From Amycolatopsis nivea (GTDB lineage: Bacteria; Actinomycetota; Actinomycetes; Mycobacteriales; Pseudonocardiaceae), in the NCBI RefSeq assembly GCF_004522235.1, contig NZ_SDLT01000011.1:173475-237474 (forward strand): a stretch of DNA of 64,000 nucleotides, read 5' to 3'. This document shows, one piece after another, positions 35,749 through 45,916 of the stretch (its first letter is position 1; each line of letters starts with the position of its first letter). Both the position numbers and the translations under genes were made by a program. The notes beneath the pieces were generated by a model, which saw only the letters and a program-made list of their open reading frames with translations, did not search any database and was not told where the DNA came from.

Positions 35749-37373
35749 ACGTTGCCCAAGCCGTCGGGATCGCGTTGGCGCGGTTCGGCGTCCGCAAGGC
35801 ATTCGGCGTGGTGGGGAGCGGGAATTTCCACTTCACCAACGGCCTGATCCAGGGCGGCGCCGAGTTCGTCGCCGCTCGGCACGAGGGCGGCGCGACCACG
35901 ATGGCCGACGCCTACGCGCGGTGCAGCGGCGAGGTCGCGGCGGTATCGGTGCACCAGGGCTGCGGGCTGGGCAACGCGACCACCGGGATCGGCGAAGCGG
36001 CGAAGAGCCGGACACCGCTGGTCATCGTCACCGGCGAAGCGACCGATCCGCTGTCTAACTTCCATATCGACCAGGACGCGCTCGCTCGATCCGTGGGGGC
36101 GAGCAGCATTCTGGTGCGGTCAGCAAAAACCGCGCTGGCCGACGTGCGGCGCGCGTTCACGCAAGCTCGGCGCGATCGGCGGACTGTCCTTTTGCGACTC
36201 CCGTTGGAAGTGCAGGCCGAGCCGTTCGATGAAAGCCTCCTCGATGGACTGACCGCGATCGAAGCGCTGCCGCAACCACGCGCCGCTGAGAAGGACGTGA
36301 AGGCGCTCGCTTCGCTCCTGCAGCGAGCCGAGCGTCCAGTATTCCTTTGTGGACGGGGTTCCCGGAAAGCCCGGGCCGAACTGGTCGCGCTGGCAGACCG
36401 TTGCGGAGCGTTGCTTGCCGAGGGTGCGGTCGCGAAAGGACTGTTCACCGGCGAACCGTGGGCGATCGGGGTGTCCGGCGGGTTTTCGTCTCCGCTGACG
36501 ACCGAGCTGATCCAGGGCGCGGACGTCGTCGTCGGCTGGGGATCCGCGCTCAATGACTGGACGACCGCGCACGGACGGCTGCTCTCCCCGGAAACTACAT
36601 TGGTGCAGGTCGATCTGGAGTCCGCCGCGCTGGGCCGGAACCGGCCGGTCAACCTCGGCATCGTCGGCGATGTCGCCGGTACCGCCGCGGCGGTGTCCGA
36701 ACAGGTCGAAGTCCACAATGGATACCGCAGCGGCGAGCTCAAGGACCGGATCGCCCGGGAAATCCGTTGGCGCGACAACGAACACGACGACGCCGGGACC
36801 GCCGAGGTCATCGACCCGCGGACGCTGTCCGCCGCGCTGGACGAACTCATTCCGGCCAACCGGGTCGTCGGTGTCGATTCCGGGAACTTCATGGGCTACC
36901 CCACGATGTACCTGGACGTCCCGGACGAGAACGGTTTCTGCTTCACCCAGGCGTTCCAGTCGATCGGCCTCGGACTCGCCACCGCGATCGGCGCAGCACT
37001 CGCCCAGCCGGACCGCTTCCCGGTCGCAGCGTGCGGCGACGGCGGGTTCCTGATGAGCATCGCCGAACTAGAAACCGTCGTCCGGCTGAAGCTGCCGATG
37101 CTCATCGTCGTCTACAACGACCACGCCTACGGTGCCGAGGTGTATTTCTTCGAGCCCGGCGGACATCCGGCCGACACCGTCACCTTCCCGGACACCGACC
37201 TCGCCGCCATTGCGCGCGGTTACGGCTGCGACGCGGTCACTGTCCGCGCCAAGGAAGACCTCGACGAGGTCGCGACGCGGGTCGCCGCCGGGCTCGACCG
37301 TCCACTGGTGGTCGACGCGAAGATCGCCGGGTTCAGCGCCTGGTGGCTCCAGGCCGCGATGACGCACCACTGA
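35745..37373 (+). CDS. Thiamine diphosphate-dependent enzyme (2-oxo acid decarboxylase/acetolactate synthase-like)
   Basis: This 542-residue enzyme has three domains. The cofactor-activating Glu is in VAARHEGGATTMADAYAR (about residue 50). The ThDP motif GDGGFLMSIAELE, followed by YNDHAYG (about residues 428-460), binds Mg-ThDP. No FAD-site signature of acetolactate synthase is evident. With the cyclase encoded upstream (GTGA overlap) it might decarboxylate the acid that the cyclase releases. Its 3' end overlaps the convergent permease gene by 41 bp. Confidence 0.88.
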   Translation: MNVAQAVGIALARFGVRKAFGVVGSGNFHFTNGLIQGGAEFVAARHEGGATTMADAYARCSGEVAAVSVHQGCGLGNATTGIGEAAKSRTPLVIVTGEATDPLSNFHIDQDALARSVGASSILVRSAKTALADVRRAFTQARRDRRTVLLRLPLEVQAEPFDESLLDGLTAIEALPQPRAAEKDVKALASLLQRAERPVFLCGRGSRKARAELVALADRCGALLAEGAVAKGLFTGEPWAIGVSGGFSSPLTTELIQGADVVVGWGSALNDWTTAHGRLLSPETTLVQVDLESAALGRNRPVNLGIVGDVAGTAAAVSEQVEVHNGYRSGELKDRIAREIRWRDNEHDDAGTAEVIDPRTLSAALDELIPANRVVGVDSGNFMGYPTMYLDVPDENGFCFTQAFQSIGLGLATAIGAALAQPDRFPVAACGDGGFLMSIAELETVVRLKLPMLIVVYNDHAYGAEVYFFEPGGHPADTVTFPDTDLAAIARGYGCDAVTVRAKEDLDEVATRVAAGLDRPLVVDAKIAGFSAWWLQAAMTHH

Positions 37374-38706
37374 GCGCCCGCTTCACCAGGAGGTTCACCA
37401 CCCATAACACGAGGCCGACGGCGAGCAGGATGCCGGCCACCTGGTAATCCTGCGCCGGGCGGCCGGACAGCGGGCTGACCAGGTACAGGCAGAACACCGC
37501 GGCCAGCACCGGCACCACCGTCGGCGCGCGGAAATGCTTGTGCGCCACCTTGTCCTTGCGCAGCACCAAAAGCGCGATGTTGACGATGGCGAACACCACC
37601 AGCAACAGCAACGCGGTCGTCCCGCCGAGCGCACTGATGTCCACAAAGGACACCAGACCGATGGCGATGACGCTGGTGAAAATGATCGACACCCACGGCG
37701 TCCGGCGAGTCGGGTGCACGCGGCCGAACACCGGCGGCAGGACGCGTTCGTTCGCCAGGCCGTACAGCAGGCGGCTGGCCATCAGCATGTTGATCAAGGC
37801 GGAATTGATCACCGCGAACAGGCCGATGGCGGAGAAGATCTCCCGCGGGAAGCCCGGTGCACCAATGTCGAGCACCCTCAGCAGCGCGTCGCTCTTCGCG
37901 CCGGCCAGTTCGGCGGCCGGGACCAGCAGCGAGGACGTCACCGAGACGAGCACGTAGATCGTCGCGGCGATGACCATGCCCCACAGCATCGCGCGCGGGA
38001 AAATCCGCACCGGGTCATGGCATTCCTCGGCCATGTTCACCGAGTCCTCGAAGCCCACCATCGCGAAGAACGCGAGCGACGTCGCCGAGGAGATGGCGAC
38101 GAGCCACGTCTTGTCCGCGGTGTCGATCTCGACCAGCCGCGACGGTTCGCCGTTCCCGTTCAGCACCGCCCACACGCCGACGCCGATGATGATCAACAGC
38201 CCGGACAGTTCGATGCAGGTGAGGACGACGTTGGCCTTCACCGATTCGCCGACGCCGCGGAAGTTGATCAGCGCCAGCAGGAGCACGAACGCGATGCCGA
38301 CCAGCACCGTCGGCAGTTTCACGAACGCCGCGAGATAGGTCGCGCCGAACGCCACCGCGGCCGACGACGCGGACGTGATCCCGGAGCACATCACCGCGAA
38401 CGCGACCATGAAGGTCAGGAACGGCACCCCGAACGCCTTGTTCGTGTACAGCGCCGCGCCCGCCGCGCGCGGATACTTGCCGACCAGTTCGAGATAGCTG
38501 AACGCGGTCATGAAGGCGACCACGAACGCCAGCAGGAACGGCAGCCACAACGCGCCGCCGACGCGTCCGGCCACCTGCCCGGTCAGCGCGTACACGCCGG
38601 TGCCGATGATGTCGCCGACCACGAAGAACAACAGCAGCTTCGGGCCCATGACCCGCAGCAAAGCCGGTTCGGCGACCTTGGATGTGCCCTCGCTCACGTC
38701 CGTCAT
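37333..38706 (-). CDS. APC-family permease
   Basis: This 457-residue, 12-helix permease belongs to the cationic amino acid/APC group: LLFFVVGDIIGTGVYALTG near residue 25, and VGFEDSVNMAEECHDP before helix 7. It is convergent with the ThDP gene, overlapping it by 41 bp. Context suggests transport of a compound used by this cluster, but it could be independent. Confidence 0.9.
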   Translation of the reverse strand: MTDVSEGTSKVAEPALLRVMGPKLLLFFVVGDIIGTGVYALTGQVAGRVGGALWLPFLLAFVVAFMTAFSYLELVGKYPRAAGAALYTNKAFGVPFLTFMVAFAVMCSGITSASSAAVAFGATYLAAFVKLPTVLVGIAFVLLLALINFRGVGESVKANVVLTCIELSGLLIIIGVGVWAVLNGNGEPSRLVEIDTADKTWLVAISSATSLAFFAMVGFEDSVNMAEECHDPVRIFPRAMLWGMVIAATIYVLVSVTSSLLVPAAELAGAKSDALLRVLDIGAPGFPREIFSAIGLFAVINSALINMLMASRLLYGLANERVLPPVFGRVHPTRRTPWVSIIFTSVIAIGLVSFVDISALGGTTALLLLVVFAIVNIALLVLRKDKVAHKHFRAPTVVPVLAAVFCLYLVSPLSGRPAQDYQVAGILLAVGLVLWVVNLLVKRALSGASSRPGATRR

Positions 38707-38751
38707 GGGCGATTAGTGTGCCTTGTCCGGACGCTTACGGGAAGTCGGCCG

Positions 38752-39312
38752 TCAGGCCTTGGCGACCGCCGTGTGCACGAGCGGGGTCATCATTTCCTTG
38801 GTCATCTTGACCGGTCCGGTGTAGTTGACCAGCACCGGAACCCCGTTGGACACCTTGGCCGCGGCGAGCGTGGCGGTCTTCTGCTCGTCGGTGTAGAAAA
38901 CGGCGCCGTCCGGGAAGCCCGGCACGTCGACCGCGCCCGGCTTGGCCTTCTTGATCGCGGCGATCATGTCGGCGGGCTTGGCCTTGCGGCCCTCGTAGCG
39001 GGTCACCGCGAGCGCGCCCGCGGTCTTGCCTTCGACGACGTATTCGCAGCTCGTGGCCTTGCCGCCGTTGCTCGGATTGTCGTGGGCGGGCCCGGCCTTC
39101 GAGGCGATGTTCGGGATCTTGATCGCCTTGGAGACGTCGTCGGACGGCAGCAAGGAGCAGGTGTCGGCGGCCTTGGCGGCGGGCGCGGACGAGGAGGCCG
39201 GCGCCTTGCTCGCGGGCGGCGGCGTCGGTGCGGCGGCCTTCTGCTCACCAGAAGAGCAGGCGGTCAGAACAGCGGCGGCGGAGATCAGCAGAGCGATCGG
39301 ATATGCACGCAT
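38752..39312 (-). CDS. Lipoprotein (DUF3558-like)
   Basis: This 186-residue lipoprotein has a lipobox (VLTACSS) after a short signal peptide, then a Pro/Ala/Ser-rich linker (about 35 residues). A globular domain follows with paired cysteines (DTCSLLPSDDV and TSCEYVV) and FPDGAVFYTDEQ. The pattern C-x-LL-x3-D resembles the DUF3558 lipoproteins of actinobacteria. It is anchored on the outer membrane face. The role is unknown. An ATG three codons upstream (39321) is an alternative start. Confidence 0.8.
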   Translation of the reverse strand: MRAYPIALLISAAAVLTACSSGEQKAAAPTPPPASKAPASSSAPAAKAADTCSLLPSDDVSKAIKIPNIASKAGPAHDNPSNGGKATSCEYVVEGKTAGALAVTRYEGRKAKPADMIAAIKKAKPGAVDVPGFPDGAVFYTDEQKTATLAAAKVSNGVPVLVNYTGPVKMTKEMMTPLVHTAVAKA

Positions 39313-39348
39313 ATCGGGCATGCTATTCCGAACGGAGTAACACTACTG

Positions 39349-40644
39349 TCAGTGGCCCTCTTCGACTGGAGCCTGATACCGCCAGAACCCGGGCAGAACG
39401 GCCAGCGAAGCCACCACCAGCACGATCACCAGCAGCCCGCCGCCGGTCGCCGCGATCTTGGTCCCCCACGCCGCCGCGGACCAGCCGTGCGTGAGGTCGG
39501 CGATCCGCGGCCCGCCCGCGACGACCACGGTGAAGACGCCCTGGAGCCGTCCGCGCATCTCGTCGGTGGTGGCGGTCTGCAGGATCGCCTGCCGGTAGAC
39601 GGAGCTGACCATGTCCGCCGCGCCGCCGAGCGCCATGAAGATCACCGCCAGCCACAGCGAATGCGCGAGCCCGAACGCGGCCATCGCCGCACCCCAGCAG
39701 CAGATCGCGATGACGACCGCCGCGCCCTGCCGCTGCACCCGGTGCAGCCAGCCGGAGAACAACCCGATCAGCATCGCGCCCGCGGGCAGCGCGGCGTAGA
39801 GCATGCCGAGCGCCGGACCGCCACCGGGCGGGTCGCCGAACGTCCGCTCGGCCATCTCCGGGATCAACGCGCGCGGCATGCCCGCGACCATCGCGATAAT
39901 GTCGACGACGAACGACGCCAGCAGCACTTTCTGGTGCGCCAGGTAACGGAATCCGTCGACGACCGAGCCGATCCCCGCCCTGCGCGTCCCCTCGCCGAGC
40001 GGCGGGATCGAGGGCAGCCGCCACACCGCGATCAGCGTGATCGCCAGCGCGCAGACGTCCACCAAGTACAAAGTGGACAGTCCGATCACCGGGATCAGCG
40101 CCCCGCCGAACAGCGGCCCGAACACCGCGCCGAACGTGGCCATGGTGGTGTTGAGCGCGTTCGCCGACGGCAGGAGCGGAGCGGGCACCAGCCGCGCGAC
40201 GACCGCGCCGCGCGTGGGCATGTTGATCGCGAAAAACGCCTGGTTCGCGGCGAGCAGCCCGAGCACGAGCCACACCGAATGCATCCCGGTGAAGGCTTGG
40301 AGCCACAGCAGCGCGGAGGTGATCGCGACGCCGACGTTGGTGACGAGCAGCAGCTTCCGCCGGTCGACCGCGTCCGCGATCGCCCCGCCCCACAGCCCGA
40401 ACACGAGCAACGGAACGAGCGCGACCGCACCGGTCAGCCCGACGTACCCGGACGATCCGGTGATATCGAAAACCTGCTTCGGCACCGCGACCGCGGTGAG
40501 CTGCGACCCGACCGCGGTCACCGCGGTGGACATCCACAGCCGCCGAAACGCCGGAATCCGGAGCGGACGAGTGTCGACGACGATCCGGCCGAGGAGCTTG
40601 CGAGCCCCGGTACGGGGCGGGCGTATCCCCGGTTCTGAAGTCAC
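39349..40644 (-). CDS. MFS exporter (EntS/MFS_3-like)
   Basis: This 431-residue, 12-helix transporter has RIPAFRRLWMSTAVTAVGSQ near the start, ADAVDRRKLLLVTNV (motif A equivalent) and RGRLQGVFTVVVAGGPR in the second half. It fits the MFS_3 group of drug or siderophore exporters. The upstream 354-bp gap after pdxH contains the second copy of the repeated module and a terminator, so it has its own promoter. Confidence 0.9.
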   Translation of the reverse strand: MTSEPGIRPPRTGARKLLGRIVVDTRPLRIPAFRRLWMSTAVTAVGSQLTAVAVPKQVFDITGSSGYVGLTGAVALVPLLVFGLWGGAIADAVDRRKLLLVTNVGVAITSALLWLQAFTGMHSVWLVLGLLAANQAFFAINMPTRGAVVARLVPAPLLPSANALNTTMATFGAVFGPLFGGALIPVIGLSTLYLVDVCALAITLIAVWRLPSIPPLGEGTRRAGIGSVVDGFRYLAHQKVLLASFVVDIIAMVAGMPRALIPEMAERTFGDPPGGGPALGMLYAALPAGAMLIGLFSGWLHRVQRQGAAVVIAICCWGAAMAAFGLAHSLWLAVIFMALGGAADMVSSVYRQAILQTATTDEMRGRLQGVFTVVVAGGPRIADLTHGWSAAAWGTKIAATGGGLLVIVLVVASLAVLPGFWRYQAPVEEGH

Positions 40645-40792
40645 GAGCTATCAGCTTAGTTGTGCTAACGAAGCTGGCGCAGGTGATTTTCCCCGCAGCT
40701 GATCAGGCGGGCCCACCGGACCCTTGCCGGACGGACCGGCGACCCGCTAGTCGGCCCGAAGCGCCTCACCCTCCCCGGGACGAGGCACCACC

Positions 40793-40997
40793 ACCCAACC
40801 GCAGCCGATGCACCCAAAGCGAGGCACCCACACCTCCCCCGCCCCCGATACGAAGCCAAAAACACGGCGCTGGGGTGCTTGTCAAGGCATCTTTCCCGCC
40901 TTGACAAGCACCCCAGCGCCGTAGTCACACTAAAAAATCGGGGTGCCCCGCCTCACCCGGCGGACGCAATGTCGCCGCCAGGCGACGAGCCGCAACG
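40793..40997 (-). repeat. Intergenic 3' module, copy B
   Basis: Starting right after the pdxH stop and reading on the minus strand, this stretch matches copy A at 2806-2985. The first 29 nt (40965-40993) are identical. GGGGCACCCC and later TTTTGGCTTCGTATCGGGG (ending near 40845), the G-rich run and TTGGGTGCATCGG are kept in the same order. The slot between the two blocks, short in copy A, holds a 59-nt perfect hairpin here. Like copy A it is oriented with its upstream gene. It occupies most of the 354-bp gap before the MFS gene. Confidence 0.8.
40864..40922 (-). terminator. Perfect 25-bp hairpin with T-run after pdxH
   Basis: Arms of 25 nt (40864-40888 and 40898-40922) are exact reverse complements around a 9-nt loop. 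On the minus strand the stem is followed by GTTTTTGG, so it is a classical intrinsic terminator for pdxH. It sits inside the repeated module, in the slot that differs between copies. Confidence 0.9.
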
Positions 40998-40998
40998 A

Positions 40999-41664
40999 TC
41001 AAGGAGCCAACCGCTCCACATGCCACCCGTCATGAGTCCGATGAAACCGCAACCGGTCGTGCATCCGATCCTCGCGCCCCTGCCAGAACTCGACAAAGTC
41101 CGGCCGAATCCGCCAACCACCCCAATGCGGCGGAGCCGGGATCTGCTCGACATCGCCGAACCGGCGCTCGATATTGCGCAGCGCGTTGTCCAACGCCCGC
41201 CGCCCCTCGACCACGCGCGACTGCGGCGACGCCCACGCTCCCAGCTGCGACCCGCGCGGGCGCTGGGCCCAGTAGGCGGCCGTCTCGTCGGCGCTGACCT
41301 TCTCGACCTCGCCGCGGACCGTGACCTGGCGGTGCAGCGGGTACCAGGGGAAGGTGGCCGACGCGTAGCGCGTCGCCGTGAGGTCGTGGCTCTTCGCCGA
41401 CGTGTAGTTCGTGTAGAAAACCACTCCGCGTTCGTCGAAGCCCTTGCACAGCACCGTGCGCGAAGAAGGCCTGCCCTCGGCGTCGGCGGTCGCGAGCACC
41501 ATCGCGTTGGGTTCCGCGAGTGCTTCGGACACCGCCTGGCTCAGCCAGCTTTCCAGCTGGTCATGCCACGTGGCCGCGAGCGCCGACTCGTCAAACGGCG
41601 CGCTGTCGTAAGCCACCCGCATGCCAGGCAGCCGCACGACCGCCTCGTCGATCTCCGGTGTCAT
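40999..41664 (-). CDS. pdxH: Pyridoxamine/pyridoxine 5'-phosphate oxidase
   Basis: This 221-residue FMN enzyme makes pyridoxal 5'-phosphate. It has AMVLATADAEGRPSSRTVLCKGFDERG, cut here only to its recognisable core (SSRTVLCKGF), then FYTNYTSAKSHDL, RQVTVRGEVEKVS, SQLGAWASPQS and the C-terminal RLRFHR with HVERLAP. All are diagnostic for PdxH. The ATG at 41664 follows GGAGG by 9 nt, preferable to a TTG nine bases upstream. Confidence 0.95.
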   Translation of the reverse strand: MTPEIDEAVVRLPGMRVAYDSAPFDESALAATWHDQLESWLSQAVSEALAEPNAMVLATADAEGRPSSRTVLCKGFDERGVVFYTNYTSAKSHDLTATRYASATFPWYPLHRQVTVRGEVEKVSADETAAYWAQRPRGSQLGAWASPQSRVVEGRRALDNALRNIERRFGDVEQIPAPPHWGGWRIRPDFVEFWQGREDRMHDRLRFHRTHDGWHVERLAP

Positions 41665-41792
41665 CCGGCCCAACCTCCGTTACCCCTGGTGAGGGTGTCG
41701 AATCACGGCTATTCAGCGACGGTATTGGGTCGCCGGTCCCGGCGAAACCCACCGAACGGTGACTCCTGCCACGCCTGGCCGCCATCCGCTGT

Positions 41793-42506
41793 TCACCTGC
41801 TGGTCCGGGATCGATCCAGAGCTGTGGCCGTCACGACGTCGGGGGCCAGGGCAGTGGTCAGCATCCCGCCCGCGGCCAGCGGCGTCCGCGACCACCACGG
41901 GCCTGACTCCGCCGGGCCGCATCCGCGGCCGAACTCGATCTCCGTCACCAGCACCCGATGTCCGGCCAGCACGGCGAGGCTCGCGTCCAAAATGGCGTCG
42001 CCGACGGTCTGCGTCTGCCGGAGTGCCGGAACTCCGCCGCAGGTCACGTGCACTGTGGAGGACAACCGGCCCGGACGTTCGCCTTCCCTGCCGAGGACGA
42101 GGACCTCGCGGGTGTGGAACCGGGCGTCGGAGGCCAGGTCGGCGCGCAGCACGGCGACGTGGTCGGCGCGGGCGGTGACGACGGTCGGCTCCGGCAGGTA
42201 TGCGAAGGAACCGCCGGGCTCGACGACGACCTCCACAGTGGACAAGCTGGGCACGTCGCGCAGACCGGGCAGGGCGAGGGTCGCCGCGACGCCGGACAGC
42301 TTCAGCTCCGCACCCGCCCCGACGTGGATCTCGAGCCGCAGTTCGTCGCCGCCGAGCGGAGCGGTGGCCGAGTTGACCAGGTGCACCACCGCACCGCGGC
42401 CGCGCTGGCGACGCGGGACGAGCGTCAGCGGCGCCATCGACTTCAGTTCTCGCAGCACCGTCCGCCCGTCGTCGCAGGCGGCGACCAGGCGTGCGTGGGC
42501 TTTCAC
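41793..42506 (-). CDS. ureD: Urease accessory protein UreD
   Basis: This 237-residue UreD (UreH) protein helps load nickel into apo-urease with UreF and UreG. The GTG start overlaps the ureG stop (GTGA). Sequence features are the beta-rich UreD core, e.g. [20 protein letters not shown] and [13 protein letters not shown]. It is at the end of the ureABCFGD operon, and its length matches short actinobacterial UreD proteins. Confidence 0.87.
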   Translation of the reverse strand: MKAHARLVAACDDGRTVLRELKSMAPLTLVPRRQRGRGAVVHLVNSATAPLGGDELRLEIHVGAGAELKLSGVAATLALPGLRDVPSLSTVEVVVEPGGSFAYLPEPTVVTARADHVAVLRADLASDARFHTREVLVLGREGERPGRLSSTVHVTCGGVPALRQTQTVGDAILDASLAVLAGHRVLVTEIEFGRGCGPAESGPWWSRTPLAAGGMLTTALAPDVVTATALDRSRTSR

Positions 42507-43204
42507 CCCTGCCGGACCGGCACCAGCGAGCGCACCCAGTCCGCCACCGCGGGCGCGTCCGGAGTGTCCACTAGGGACTGGGTGAACACCGGGAGGTCGC
42601 CGCGCATGTGGTGGGCGTCGGAGGTCATCACGGTCAGGTCGGCGCCGACCAGCGGGGCGAGGTCGGTTTTGTTGATCACCAGCAGGTCGGCCGTCGTCAC
42701 GCCGGGGCCGCCCTTGCGCGGCACCTTGTCCCCGCCCGCGACGTCGACCACGAAGATCTGGCTGTCGGCCAGGCCGCGGCTGAACACCGCGGTGAGGTTG
42801 TCGCCGCCGCTTTCCACGATGACCAGTTCCAGGCCCGGGAACTTCTCCTCCAGCCGTTCGACTGCGTCGAGGTTCGCGGTGATGTCGTCGCGGATCGCGG
42901 TGTGCGGGCACGCGCCGGTCTGCACCGCTTCGATCCGCTCCGGGTCCAGCACGCCCGCCCGGCGCAGGAAGTCGGCGTCCTCGGTCGTGTAGATGTCGTT
43001 GGTGACCACGGCCAGATTCAGCTCTCCGCCGAGCGCGCGGCACAGTGCGGCGGTGAGCGCGGTCTTGCCGCTGCCGACCGGGCCGCCGATGCCGATCCGG
43101 TACGCCCGGCCGGCGGTCGGCGCCGCGGCGTAGTGGTCCGGTTCGGCGGCGGTCGGGTCGAAGTTGACCGCGTGGAAATGCCCGTGACCGTGTTCAGCTG
43201 GCAA
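42503..43204 (-). CDS. ureG: Urease accessory GTPase UreG
   Basis: This 233-residue nickel-delivery GTPase has the P-loop [17 protein letters not shown], the [13 protein letters not shown] segment, [11 protein letters not shown] (the Cys-Pro-His metal motif), ESGGDNL and [15 protein letters not shown] His-rich N-terminus (EHGHGHFH) probably binds metal and may partly replace UreE, which is missing from the operon. No ATG or GTG is available at the right place; TTG 43204, with AGAGG 8 nt before it, gives a start that overlaps the end of ureF. Confidence 0.92.
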   Translation of the reverse strand: MPAEHGHGHFHAVNFDPTAAEPDHYAAAPTAGRAYRIGIGGPVGSGKTALTAALCRALGGELNLAVVTNDIYTTEDADFLRRAGVLDPERIEAVQTGACPHTAIRDDITANLDAVERLEEKFPGLELVIVESGGDNLTAVFSRGLADSQIFVVDVAGGDKVPRKGGPGVTTADLLVINKTDLAPLVGADLTVMTSDAHHMRGDLPVFTQSLVDTPDAPAVADWVRSLVPVRQG

Positions 43205-43880
43205 AGAGACGCACCTCTTCCTGGTGATGCCGAGCGTGTTCCTCGGCGAACAGATCCAGCGCCGGCGACGCTGGCGCGGGCAAATCGGCCGGATCGGCAC
43301 CGGCGGTCTCGGCGGCCTGGCCGCTGACTTCGCGCAACGGTCCGGCCAGCCGCGCGACCACCGCGTTCACGGCGAACGGATCCAGCCCGAGCAGGCGAAC
43401 CGCCGCACTCGCCGGGCCGCTCACAGCGAGGTAAGCGATCGCCATGGCCGCGTCGAACGGACTGCCGCCGCTGATTCCGACGAGCGCGCCGCTGACGATC
43501 GGATGGTGCGGGCGCGGCGTCTCGGCGAGCAGCTGGGACAGCACTGGCGACGGCCACGCCGCACGTCCGGCTCGCGCGGTGCCGCGGCCTTGCGCTCGCG
43601 ACGCTTCCCGTTGCGCGAGCGAGGGCGTGCGGGCGTCGAGTTCCTGATCGAGCCGTCGCCAATGGACACTCTCGACAGCCCGCGCCGCGGCGTGCGCTGA
43701 GGCAGCGGCGAACGCGGCGGCGAGAAATCCCGCGGTACGCAACCGTCCAAAAAGGAATCCGGGCAGGTCGCGTTCGGACCGGACGAGACCGCGCGCGGCC
43801 ACCTCTTCGAGGCCGCCGGAATGCACGTGCCCACCGCCCGGGAACCGGGAGTCGGCGAGAATGAGAGCGACCGGGTCCAT
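43194..43880 (-). CDS. ureF: Urease accessory protein UreF
   Basis: This 228-residue all-helical UreF protein bridges UreD and UreG. It has [19 protein letters not shown] near the N-terminus and [19 protein letters not shown] near residue 155, as in actinobacterial UreF. It begins one base into the ureC stop and ends beyond the ureG start, so the operon is tightly coupled. Confidence 0.88.
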   Translation of the reverse strand: MDPVALILADSRFPGGGHVHSGGLEEVAARGLVRSERDLPGFLFGRLRTAGFLAAAFAAASAHAAARAVESVHWRRLDQELDARTPSLAQREASRAQGRGTARAGRAAWPSPVLSQLLAETPRPHHPIVSGALVGISGGSPFDAAMAIAYLAVSGPASAAVRLLGLDPFAVNAVVARLAGPLREVSGQAAETAGADPADLPAPASPALDLFAEEHARHHQEEVRLFAS

Positions 43881-45601
43881 CAGAACAGGAAATACCGTTG
43901 CGCCATCGGCAATTCGGCCACCGGATGCGGTTCGATCAGTTCCCCGTCCACGCGGACCGCGAAGCTGTCCGGATCCACTCGCACCTCCGGGGTCGCGTCA
44001 TTCAGCACCATGTCGGCCTTCGTCCGGCGTCGGGTGTTGGCGACCGGCACCAACGGCCGGGCGATGCGGAATTGCTCCGCCAAACCGGAATCCAGCGCTT
44101 CCGGAGCCACGAAATGCAGGCTGGACGCGGCCGCAACCGCAGGTGCGGCACCGAACATCGGCCGCGCGAGCACCGGTTGCGGCGTGGGAATCGAAGCGTT
44201 CGCGTCTCCCATCGCCGCCCACGCCGGGAAGCCGCCCTTCAACACCACATGCGGGCGCACGCCGAAGAACTTCGGCTCCCACAGCACCAGGTCGGCGAGC
44301 TTGCCGACCTCCACCGAGCCGATCTCCGCGTCCATTCCGTGTGCGATCGCCGGGTTGATCGTGTACTTCGCGACGTAACGACGGGCACGCAGGTTGTCCG
44401 CGGCACCATCGCCGGGAAGCGCGCCGCGGCGACCCTTCATCACGTGCGCGGTCTGCCAGGTCCGGATGATCACCTCGCCGATCCGCCCCATCGCCTGCGA
44501 ATCGGAACTCATCATCGAGATCGCGCCCAGATCGTGCAGCACGTCCTCGGCGGCGATCGTGCTCGGCCGGATCCGGCTTTCCGCGAACGCGAGATCCTCG
44601 GGCACCGACGGGTTCAGGTGATGGCACACCATCAGCATGTCGAGGTGCTCGTCGAGAGTGTTGACGGTGTGCGGCCGGGTCGGATTCGTCGACGAGGGAA
44701 GGAAGTTCGCCATTCCGGACACCTCGATGATGTCCGGCGCGTGTCCGCCGCCTGCCCCCTCGGTGTGGTAGGCGTTGATCGACCGGCCGCCGATCGCCTC
44801 CACCGTGGACTCCAGAAACCCGGCCTCGTTGAGCGTGTCCGTGTGGATCGCGACCTGCACGCCGGATTCGTCCGCGACCGTGAGACAGGCGTCGATCGCG
44901 GCCGGCGTCGAACCCCAATCCTCGTGCAGCTTGAACCCGCCCGCTCCGGCCGCCAGCTGTTCGCGCAGAGCTTCCTGCCGGACGGTGTTTCCCTTGCCCA
45001 GCAGCAACACGTTCACCGGCTGTCCGTCCATTGCGGACAGCATCCGTCCGAGATTCCAGGCACCGGGAGTCACCGTGGTCGCCTTGGTGCCCTCGTTCGG
45101 CCCGGTTCCTCCGCCGACCAAAGTGGTCAGTCCGGCCGCGAGCGCGGTGTCCACCAGCTGCGGGCAGACGAAATGCACGTGACAGTCGATGCCACCGGCG
45201 GTGAGGATTTTCCCGTTGCCCGCCAGCACTTCCGTCGCCGGGCCGATCACCAGTGCCGGATCGACACCGTCCATAGTGTCCGGATTACCCGCCTTGCCGA
45301 TGCCGACGACGCGCCCGTCGCGGACGCCGACGTCGGCCTTCACCACGCCCCAGTGGTCGAGGATCACCGCGCCGGTGATCACCAGGTCCGGCGCTCCCTC
45401 GGCGCGGGTCGCCATGCCCTGGCCCATCGACTCGCGGATCACCTTCCCGCCGCCGAAAAGCACCTCGTCGCCGCTGCCGCCGGGACCGATCGACCGGTCC
45501 TCGGTCACCTCGATCAGCAGATCGGTGTCCGCGAGCCGGATCCGGTCCCCCGCGGTCGGGCCGAACAGTTCGGCGTAGCGGACGCGGTCGATCTCCGGCA
45601 T
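43880..45601 (-). CDS. ureC: Urease alpha subunit
   Basis: This 573-residue catalytic subunit hydrolyses urea to ammonia and carbamate. The nickel ligands and active-site residues are all visible: [10 protein letters not shown] (two His), KLHEDWG (carbamylated Lys and His), [22 protein letters not shown], the flap MVCHHLN (Cys-His) and [12 protein letters not shown] (Asp ligand). The length is standard. It is the third gene of the operon and should form the (UreABC)3 enzyme in the cytoplasm. Confidence 0.96.
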   Translation of the reverse strand: MPEIDRVRYAELFGPTAGDRIRLADTDLLIEVTEDRSIGPGGSGDEVLFGGGKVIRESMGQGMATRAEGAPDLVITGAVILDHWGVVKADVGVRDGRVVGIGKAGNPDTMDGVDPALVIGPATEVLAGNGKILTAGGIDCHVHFVCPQLVDTALAAGLTTLVGGGTGPNEGTKATTVTPGAWNLGRMLSAMDGQPVNVLLLGKGNTVRQEALREQLAAGAGGFKLHEDWGSTPAAIDACLTVADESGVQVAIHTDTLNEAGFLESTVEAIGGRSINAYHTEGAGGGHAPDIIEVSGMANFLPSSTNPTRPHTVNTLDEHLDMLMVCHHLNPSVPEDLAFAESRIRPSTIAAEDVLHDLGAISMMSSDSQAMGRIGEVIIRTWQTAHVMKGRRGALPGDGAADNLRARRYVAKYTINPAIAHGMDAEIGSVEVGKLADLVLWEPKFFGVRPHVVLKGGFPAWAAMGDANASIPTPQPVLARPMFGAAPAVAAASSLHFVAPEALDSGLAEQFRIARPLVPVANTRRRTKADMVLNDATPEVRVDPDSFAVRVDGELIEPHPVAELPMAQRYFLF

Positions 45602-45906
45602 CAGAACTCCCCGGCGTATTCGGCCCGCAGCCCCGGCACCCGCCGGTTTCCGCTGAGCGGAACCAGGTCGACCTCGCGGTCGATGCCCGGCTCGAACCGC
45701 ACCGAGGTCCCGGCGGGCACGTCGAGCCGGTGCCCGCGGGCGGCTTCGCGGTCGAATTCCAGGCCGGGATTGACCGCGGCGAAGTGATAGTGCGATCCGA
45801 CCTGCACGGGCCGGTCGCCGAGATTGCGCACGCGCAGCCGGATCCGGCCGCGCCCCGGATTCAGCGGCACCGGCTCGTCGCCGGGAATGATCTCGCCTGG
45901 CCGCAC
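45601..45906 (-). CDS. ureB: Urease beta subunit
   Basis: This 101-residue beta subunit has [36 protein letters not shown] and GTSVRFEPG, all typical of UreB. The GTG at 45906 is chosen because GAGGAGG lies 5 bp before it. A longer frame begins at a TTG near 45924 but would bury that site. It lies between ureA and ureC with minimal spacing. Confidence 0.93.
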   Translation of the reverse strand: MRPGEIIPGDEPVPLNPGRGRIRLRVRNLGDRPVQVGSHYHFAAVNPGLEFDREAARGHRLDVPAGTSVRFEPGIDREVDLVPLSGNRRVPGLRAEYAGEF

Positions 45907-45916
45907 GAATTCCTCC

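Noticed and set aside
40662..40904. Open frame of 80 codons in the pdxH-MFS gap
   Set aside because: It runs through the repeated module and the perfect terminator stem, and its composition is that of the repeat, not of coding sequence.
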